Origin: JAWLCA01 sp050485905
GTDB lineage: Bacteria; Pseudomonadota; Alphaproteobacteria; Rhodobacterales; Rhodobacteraceae
DNA: 5,275 bases
Direction: 5' to 3'
Assembly: GCA_050485905.1 (NCBI GenBank)
Contig: JBJHCH010000169.1
Span: 1-5,275, forward strand
The position numbers were made by a program, and so were the translations under genes. Below, piece after piece: positions 1 to 5,275 of the stretch. How positions within the stretch are numbered: position 1 is the stretch's first letter; each line of letters starts with the position of its first letter. Under the pieces are notes generated by a model that made no database searches, was not told the DNA's origin, and worked only from the letters and a program-made list of their open reading frames with translations.

Positions 1-261
1 CCCGCGACTGCCGGTGCGGGCAAAAAGCCTGCCCTGCTGACGACGGCGCGCGCTGGCGGCGCGGACGATCTGAAAAAGATCAAGGGTGTTGGTCCCAAGC
101 TGGAGCAGACCCTGAATGGCATGGGCATCTATCACTATGACCAGATCGCCGGCTGGACTGCGGAAGAACTGGCGTGGGTCGACGACAACATCGAAGGGTT
201 CAAGGGCCGGGCGAGCCGCGACGAATGGGTCGCGCAGGCCCGCGAACTGGTGCGCGGCTGA
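1..261 (+). CDS. nuoE: NuoE (complex I 24 kDa subunit), C-terminal extension, 5' partial
   Basis: The reading frame is open from base 1 to TGA at 259-261 and gives the last 86 residues of a longer protein. The thioredoxin-like core with the N1a 2Fe-2S cysteines would lie upstream and is not in the window. What remains is a linker rich in Ala, Gly, Lys and Thr (residues 1-20), then a compact domain beginning DDLKKIKGVGPKLEQ (22-36). IKGVGPK is a helix-hairpin-helix-like motif. It is followed by a Trp-rich helical part (W52, W59, W76) ending in ARELVRG. Assignment to NuoE rests on position directly upstream of nuoF and on recalled similarity to the long NuoE tails of Rhodobacteraceae. E. coli NuoE lacks such a tail. 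The tail's role is unknown; docking or assembly is a guess. With the 5' end missing, a separate small protein after nuoE cannot be excluded. Confidence 0.8.
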   Translation, partial: PATAGAGKKPALLTTARAGGADDLKKIKGVGPKLEQTLNGMGIYHYDQIAGWTAEELAWVDDNIEGFKGRASRDEWVAQARELVRG

Positions 262-275
262 CACCGCGGGCGGAC

Positions 276-281
276 AGGAGG
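276..281 (+). promoter_or_regulatory. Shine-Dalgarno AGGAGG for the small membrane protein
   Basis: A perfect AGGAGG lies 4 nt before the ATG at 286, in the 24-nt gap after nuoE. It favours this start over the in-frame ATG at 313 and is the strongest ribosome binding site in the window. Confidence 0.75.
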
Positions 282-285
282 CGGA

Positions 286-510
286 ATGAAGCGCGGCGAT
301 CGGGAAGAGCGCATGCTGGCCGTGCAGGCCCGGATGGCGGCTTTCGTGATCGCCGGCGCCATGCTTCTGTGGATGGGGGCGCAATGGCTGGGTGGGCAGA
401 TGGGATGGCAGGCGCGCTATGTGTTCCTGTTCGACCTCGCCGCACTGGCCGCCTTCTTCTGGGGGCTGGTGGTGACATACAGGGTCTGGCGCAAGCGCCG
501 GAGCAGTTAG
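286..510 (+). CDS. Small two-span membrane protein, DUF5337-like
   Basis: This 74-residue protein has a charged N-terminus (MKRGDREER) and two hydrophobic segments at about residues 17-37 and 45-65. It ends in a basic tail (WRKRR). By the positive-inside rule both ends should face the cytoplasm with a short periplasmic loop. It lies 24 nt after nuoE and 10 nt before nuoF, behind a strong Shine-Dalgarno site, so it should be made together with complex I. From memory, a small family annotated DUF5337 occupies this place in Rhodobacteraceae nuo operons; I could not check this by search. No cofactor or catalytic motif is visible (no Cys or His). A role as an accessory subunit or assembly helper of complex I is inferred from context only. 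Confidence 0.85.
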   Translation: MKRGDREERMLAVQARMAAFVIAGAMLLWMGAQWLGGQMGWQARYVFLFDLAALAAFFWGLVVTYRVWRKRRSS

Positions 511-520
511 GGAAAGCGGT

Positions 521-1816
<1,296 letters not shown>

Positions 1817-1821
1817 CGTCA

Positions 1822-2232
1822 ATGGTAGCTGTTCGGACCCTCGCCGCACTGGCGATTTCGCTTTCCCTGGCTTCGCCGGCTGTCGCGGCGCAGGGCCTGC
1901 GTGAGCATCAGGAGATCAACAATGGCCTGCTGATCGTTGCCATCGGCAACGCGATCCGCAGAACCTGCCCGACGATAGAGCCGCGGCGCGTGCGCGCCCT
2001 GACCTACATGCGCGGGCTTTACAACACCGCGCGACAGGCCGGCTTCAGCGACGATGAGATCAAGGCCTATGTCGAGAACGACTCCGAAAAGGACCGCGTG
2101 AAGGCGATGGCCGACCGCTGGCTTGTACAGCAGGGTGCGACGCCCGGCGACGCGGCAAGCGTCTGTGCTGTCGGCATGGCGGAGATCAGCAGGAACAGCC
2201 AGCTCGGCCGGCTGCTCTACGCAAGGAACTGA
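1822..2232 (+). CDS. Exported small protein in the nuo operon, DUF5333-like
   Basis: This 136-residue protein starts with a clear Sec signal peptide: MVAVR, a hydrophobic core to about residue 19, then an AVAA cleavage site near residues 22-23. The mature part is about 113 residues, mostly helical and charged, with YMRGLYNTARQAGFSDDEIKAY (61-82, given here as YMRGLYNTARQ and GFSDDEIKAY). It has only two cysteines, C49 and C115, which could form a disulfide in the periplasm. The start was chosen for the upstream GGAG, the signal peptide and the 5-nt gap after nuoF; the frame is open further upstream but there it is a shadow of nuoF. From memory this resembles DUF5333, a Rhodobacterales family found between nuoF and nuoG; not checked. 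An exported protein between two genes for cytoplasmic-arm subunits is odd. Its function is unknown. Confidence 0.88.
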   Translation: MVAVRTLAALAISLSLASPAVAAQGLREHQEINNGLLIVAIGNAIRRTCPTIEPRRVRALTYMRGLYNTARQAGFSDDEIKAYVENDSEKDRVKAMADRWLVQQGATPGDAASVCAVGMAEISRNSQLGRLLYARN

Positions 2233-2234
2233 GG
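2223..2234 (+). promoter_or_regulatory. Shine-Dalgarno region of nuoG overlapping the upstream stop
   Basis: AAGGA at 2223-2227 lies 8 nt before the nuoG ATG at 2236, and GAGG at 2231-2234 overlaps the TGA of the preceding gene (2230-2232). Terminating ribosomes would sit on the nuoG start site, which suggests translational coupling. Confidence 0.6.
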
Positions 2235-2235
2235 C

Positions 2236-4245
2236 ATGAGCAACCTGAGGAAAGTCAGCATCGACGGGATCGAGGTCGAGGTCGACCCGACGATGACCCT
2301 GATTCAGGCCTGCGAGGTCGCGGGGGTGGAAGTCCCCCGGTTCTGCTATCACGAACGCCTGTCGATCGCAGGTAATTGTCGGATGTGCCTTGTCGAGGTT
2401 GTTGGCGGTCCGCCGAAGCCCGCGGCAAGCTGCGCGATGCAGGTGCGCGACCTGCGCCCCGGCCCGGACGGTCAGCCGCCCTTGGTCCGCACCAACAGCC
2501 CCATGGTGAAGAAGGCGCGCGAGGGGGTGATGGAGTTCCTGCTCATCAACCACCCGCTGGATTGCCCGATCTGCGATCAAGGCGGAGAATGCGACCTGCA
2601 GGACCAGGCGATGGCCTATGGCGTGGATTTCTCGCGCTATCGGGAACCCAAGCGCGCCACCGAGGATCTGGACCTCGGCCCGCTGGTCGAGACGCATATG
2701 ACGCGCTGCATTTCCTGCACCCGCTGCGTCCGCTTCACGACCGAGGTCGCGGGCATCACCCAGATGGGCCAGACGGGGCGCGGCGAGGATGCCGAGATTA
2801 CCAGCTATCTGAACCAGACTCTGGATTCGAACCTTCAGGGCAACATCATCGACCTGTGTCCGGTTGGCGCGCTGGTGTCGAAGCCCTATGCCTTCACCGC
2901 GCGACCCTGGGAACTTACCAAGACCGAAAGCATCGACGTGATGGATGCGCTCGGTTCCTCGATCCGCGTGGACACCAAGGGGCGCGAGGTCATGCGCATC
3001 CTGCCGCGCAACCACGACGGCGTGAACGAGGAATGGATCTCCGACAAGACACGCTTCGTCTGGGACGGCCTGCGCCGGCAGCGGCTGGACCGACCCTATG
3101 TGCGCGAGGGCGGCAAGCTGCGCCCTGCGACTTGGGCCGAGGCTCTGTCGAAGGCTGCGGCGGCCATGAAAGGCAAGACCGTCGCCTCTCTCGTCGGCGA
3201 TCTGGCGCCGGTCGAGGCCGTATTTGCGCTGAAGGGTCTGACCGAAGCTCTGGGCGGCCGGATCGAGTGCCGCACCGACGGGGCGAAGTTGCCGGCTGGA
3301 AATCGCTCGGGCTATGTCGGGACCGCAGCAATCGAGGATATCGACAACGCCCGCCAGATCTGGCTGATCGGCACCAACCCGCGCGACGAAGCGCCGGTCT
3401 TGAACGCCCGCATCCGCAAGGCCTGGCTGAAGGGCGCGGATGTGCACCGGATCGGCCCCAAGGCCGACCTGACCTATGACGTGATCGACGGCGGAAGTGA
3501 CCGTGCGGCCTTGGCCAAGGCAGCGGGGGACGCAAAACCCGTCGAAGGCTCGCTGGTGATCCTGGGGCAGGGTCTGTTGACCGGGGAAGACGGTGCGGCG
3601 GTTCTGGGACAGGCGATGAAGCTGGCCGAGGGGCTGGGCGCCGGATTCATGGTGCTGCACACCGCCGCTGCGCGTGTGGGCGCGCTGGATCTGGGTGCGG
3701 TGACCAAGGGTGGCATGCCCGCGGCGCTCGACGGGGCCGATGTGGTCTACAACCTTGGCGCTGATGAGATCGACGTGCCCGCCGGCCCCTTCGTGATCTA
3801 TCAGGGCAGCCACGGCGACCGCGGCGCGCACCGCGCCGATGTGATCCTGCCCGGCGCCGCCTGGACCGAGGAACCGGGGCTGTTCGTCAATACCGAGGGC
3901 CGGCCGCAGCTTGCCCTGCGCGCGGGCTTCCCGCCGGGTGAGGCCAAGGAGAACTGGGCGATCCTGCGGGCGCTGTCGGCCGAATTGGGCGCCACACTGC
4001 CTTATGACAGTATCGCCGCGCTCCGCCGCAAGCTGGTCGAGGCCCATCCGCATCTGGGTGATGTCGACCAGTTGGCCGAGAACGAGTGGGTGCCGGTGGA
4101 AGCCGCGGCACCGGGCAAGGGCGATTTCGCCTATGCCGTGCGGGATTTCTACCTGACCAATCCGATTGCGCGGGCTTCCAACCTGATGGCCGAGCTATCC
4201 GCAATGGCGCGGTCGCGGGCAGAGGCGCCGTTGGCGGCGGAATGA
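2236..4245 (+). CDS. nuoG: NADH-quinone oxidoreductase subunit G (75 kDa, Fe-S protein)
   Basis: NuoG carries electrons from NuoF cluster N3 along the peripheral arm towards NuoI. An N-terminal 2Fe-2S ferredoxin domain holds N1b through C37, C48, C51 and C66. The N5 4Fe-4S cluster has its typical ligands H106, C110, C113 and C119 (NHPLDCPICDQGGEC). N4 is held by C158, C161, C164 and C208 (RCISCTRC and DLCPVGAL). From about 220 to 560 there is a molybdopterin-oxidoreductase-like fold with no metal ligands, ending in conserved QGSHGDRGAHRADVILPGA (523-541). After C208 the only cysteine is C345, so the extra N7 cluster of E. coli and Thermus is absent, as in mitochondria. At 669 residues it matches the short alphaproteobacterial/mitochondrial form, not the roughly 900-residue E. 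coli one. The ATG is 3 nt after the upstream stop. Confidence 0.98.
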   Translation: MSNLRKVSIDGIEVEVDPTMTLIQACEVAGVEVPRFCYHERLSIAGNCRMCLVEVVGGPPKPAASCAMQVRDLRPGPDGQPPLVRTNSPMVKKAREGVMEFLLINHPLDCPICDQGGECDLQDQAMAYGVDFSRYREPKRATEDLDLGPLVETHMTRCISCTRCVRFTTEVAGITQMGQTGRGEDAEITSYLNQTLDSNLQGNIIDLCPVGALVSKPYAFTARPWELTKTESIDVMDALGSSIRVDTKGREVMRILPRNHDGVNEEWISDKTRFVWDGLRRQRLDRPYVREGGKLRPATWAEALSKAAAAMKGKTVASLVGDLAPVEAVFALKGLTEALGGRIECRTDGAKLPAGNRSGYVGTAAIEDIDNARQIWLIGTNPRDEAPVLNARIRKAWLKGADVHRIGPKADLTYDVIDGGSDRAALAKAAGDAKPVEGSLVILGQGLLTGEDGAAVLGQAMKLAEGLGAGFMVLHTAAARVGALDLGAVTKGGMPAALDGADVVYNLGADEIDVPAGPFVIYQGSHGDRGAHRADVILPGAAWTEEPGLFVNTEGRPQLALRAGFPPGEAKENWAILRALSAELGATLPYDSIAALRRKLVEAHPHLGDVDQLAENEWVPVEAAAPGKGDFAYAVRDFYLTNPIARASNLMAELSAMARSRAEAPLAAE

Positions 4246-4325
4246 ATACTCAGGCGCCGGAAAGGACTGGCACCCGGCGCCCCGATGAGGTTTACAGCGG
4301 CGCGACGGTCGCACGAAGAGGCTGA
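4242..4325 (+). CDS. Possible 27-residue leader-like micro-ORF between nuoG and nuoH
   Basis: An ATG overlaps the nuoG stop (ATGA at 4242-4245) and opens 27 codons ending in TGA at 4323-4325, 6 nt before the nuoH start. The peptide begins MNTQAPERTGTRRPDEVYSG, is hydrophilic and Arg-rich, and has no membrane span, cysteine or known motif. Upstream, GGCGGCGG is only a weak ribosome binding site, but the ATGA overlap would allow re-initiation by ribosomes finishing nuoG. The ORF covers nearly all of the nuoG-nuoH gap and contains the GC hairpin, so its translation could carry ribosomes through the hairpin to nuoH. A chance ORF in high-GC DNA is quite possible. I do not recognise it. Confidence 0.3.
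   Translation: MNTQAPERTGTRRPDEVYSGATVARRG
4253..4281 (+). other. Perfect 8-bp GC stem-loop in the nuoG-nuoH gap
   Basis: GGCGCCGG at 4253-4260 is the exact reverse complement of CCGGCGCC at 4274-4281, with a 13-nt loop (4261-4273). All eight pairs are G-C. It begins 7 nt after the nuoG stop codon. No T-run follows, so it is not an intrinsic terminator of the usual kind, and nuoH continues on the same strand. A role in protecting or processing the mRNA, as for intercistronic hairpins in other operons, is inferred. Confidence 0.6.
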
Positions 4326-4327
4326 GG
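4324..4327 (+). promoter_or_regulatory. Shine-Dalgarno GAGG of nuoH
   Basis: GAGG lies 4 nt before the nuoH ATG at 4332 and overlaps the TGA (4323-4325) of the possible micro-ORF. The arrangement matches the nuoG start, where GAGG also overlaps an upstream TGA. A second purine-rich stretch, AGAGG, is at 4317-4321. Confidence 0.5.
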
Positions 4328-4331
4328 CACC

Positions 4332-5275
4332 ATGGCGGACTTTCTGCAGACGGGGGCGGGCATCGCGCTGGTGATCGCGGCGCAAAGCCTGCTGGTCATC
4401 GGCTTCGTGATGATCAGCCTGCTGTTCCTCGTCTATGGCGACCGCAAGATCTGGGCGGCGGTGCAGATGCGGCGCGGCCCGAACGTGGTTGGCGCCTTCG
4501 GGCTGCTGCAGACCGTGGCCGACGCACTGAAATATGTGGTGAAAGAGGTCGTGGTGCCCGCCGGCGCGGATCGGCCGGTCTTCTTTCTTGCCCCGATGCT
4601 GTCCTTCGTGCTCGCAATCCTCGCCTGGGCGGTGATCCCGTTCAACTACGGCTGGGTGCTGGCCGACATCAACGTGGCGATCCTGTTCGTCTTTGCCGTG
4701 TCCTCGCTGGAGGTTTACGGCGTGATCATGGGCGGCTGGGCCTCGAACTCCAAATATCCATTTCTTGGTTCGCTGCGGTCGGCCGCGCAGATGATCAGCT
4801 ACGAGGTAAGCCTTGGCCTCATCATCATCGGGGTGATCATCTCGACCGGGTCGATGAACTTCAGCGGCATCGTGGCGGCGCAGGATACCGGCTGGGGCAT
4901 CTTTGGCTGGTACTGGCTGCCGCACCTGCCGATGGTCGTGCTGTTCTTCGTCAGTGCGCTGGCGGAAACCAACCGCCCGCCGTTCGACCTGCCCGAGGCG
5001 GAGTCCGAACTCGTGGCCGGATTCATGGTCGAATATTCTTCGACCCCCTACCTGCTGTTCATGGCCGGCGAATACATCGCCATATTCCTGATGTGCGCGC
5101 TGATGACGCTGCTCTTCTTCGGCGGCTGGCTGTCGCCCATCCCCGGACTGCCCGACGGGGCGTTCTGGATGGTCGCCAAGATGGCGTTCTTCTTCTTCAT
5201 GTTCGCGATGGTGAAGGCCATCGTGCCACGCTACCGCTACGACCAGTTGATGCGGATTGGCTGGAAGGTGTTCCT
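4332..5275 (+). CDS. nuoH: NADH-quinone oxidoreductase subunit H (ND1 homologue), 3' partial
   Basis: NuoH is the inner-membrane subunit that docks the peripheral arm, forms much of the ubiquinone tunnel and couples quinone reduction to proton pumping. The frame is open to the window edge: 314 residues, with about 30 more expected from the usual length near 345. Hydrophobic segments lie at about 9-34, 83-103, 113-135, 158-172, 199-211, 240-266 and 278-296. Family signatures are GDRKIWAAVQMRRGPN (36-51), SAAQMISYEVSLGL (150-163) and the acidic quinone-site loop AETNRPPFDLPEAESELVAG (211-230) with E212, E222, E224 and E226. The usual ERK at the end of the first helix is DRK here (D37), as I recall for Paracoccus relatives. 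It begins 86 nt after nuoG, the longest gap in the window, behind GAGG at 4324-4327. Confidence 0.97.
   Translation, partial: MADFLQTGAGIALVIAAQSLLVIGFVMISLLFLVYGDRKIWAAVQMRRGPNVVGAFGLLQTVADALKYVVKEVVVPAGADRPVFFLAPMLSFVLAILAWAVIPFNYGWVLADINVAILFVFAVSSLEVYGVIMGGWASNSKYPFLGSLRSAAQMISYEVSLGLIIIGVIISTGSMNFSGIVAAQDTGWGIFGWYWLPHLPMVVLFFVSALAETNRPPFDLPEAESELVAGFMVEYSSTPYLLFMAGEYIAIFLMCALMTLLFFGGWLSPIPGLPDGAFWMVAKMAFFFFMFAMVKAIVPRYRYDQLMRIGWKVF

Noticed and set aside
253..268. 5-bp inverted repeat CGCGG/CCGCG around the nuoE stop codon
   Set aside because: Short stem with a 6-nt loop; such repeats arise often by chance at this GC content, and no T-run follows.
2376..3479. 367-residue plus-strand frame inside nuoG
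   Set aside because: Out of frame with the Fe-S motifs of NuoG. The product is Arg/Gly/Pro-rich, as expected for a shifted frame.
1819..4053. 744-residue open frame on the minus strand antisense to nuoG
   Set aside because: It lies opposite a fully supported nuoG gene. Long antisense frames are common where third positions are nearly all G or C. Its product is rich in Arg, His, Gln and Ala and shows no domain or signal.
4253..4300. Intrinsic terminator between nuoG and nuoH
   Set aside because: The hairpin is strong, but the sequence after it (CCGATGAGG) has no T-run, and the operon continues directly into nuoH.
4149..4925. 258-residue minus-strand frame opposite nuoH
   Set aside because: It overlaps NuoH, which is clearly coding. 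Its His/Asp/Arg-rich composition is typical of antisense to membrane proteins.

Overview
This window is an internal piece of a nuo operon, which encodes the proton-pumping NADH:ubiquinone oxidoreductase (respiratory complex I). It runs from the end of nuoE through nuoF and nuoG into nuoH, all on the + strand. The DNA is GC-rich, with G or C at most third codon positions. Three features point to an alphaproteobacterium of the Rhodobacteraceae, Paracoccus/Rhodobacter-like: the nuoE C-terminal extension, the two small extra ORFs between the core genes, and the short mitochondrial-like NuoG and NuoH sequences. I infer the family from protein resemblance; species cannot be fixed from this sequence.

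Layout: 1-261 is the 3' end of nuoE, a helix-hairpin-helix-like tail after an Ala/Lys/Pro-rich linker. 286-510 is a 74-residue protein with two predicted membrane spans (DUF5337-like). 521-1816 is nuoF (FMN, NADH site and cluster N3). 1822-2232 is a 136-residue exported protein with a signal peptide and two cysteines (DUF5333-like). 2236-4245 is nuoG (clusters N1b, N4 and N5; no N7 motif). 4242-4325 is a possible 27-codon ORF that overlaps the nuoG stop by ATGA and contains a perfect 8-bp all-GC hairpin. 4332-5275 is nuoH, cut by the window edge after 314 residues.

The genes are tightly packed, with gaps of 24, 10, 5 and 3 nt. The exception is the 86-nt nuoG-nuoH gap, where the hairpin and micro-ORF lie. 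I see no promoter, terminator, tRNA, rRNA, mobile element or CRISPR array, so the window looks like the middle of one polycistronic message. NuoE, NuoF and NuoG form the NADH-oxidising arm in the cytoplasm. NuoH is the membrane subunit that helps form the quinone site and couples the peripheral arm to proton pumping. No wholly new system is evident. The least explained parts are the lineage-specific additions: the NuoE tail, the two accessory ORFs and the nuoG-nuoH junction.
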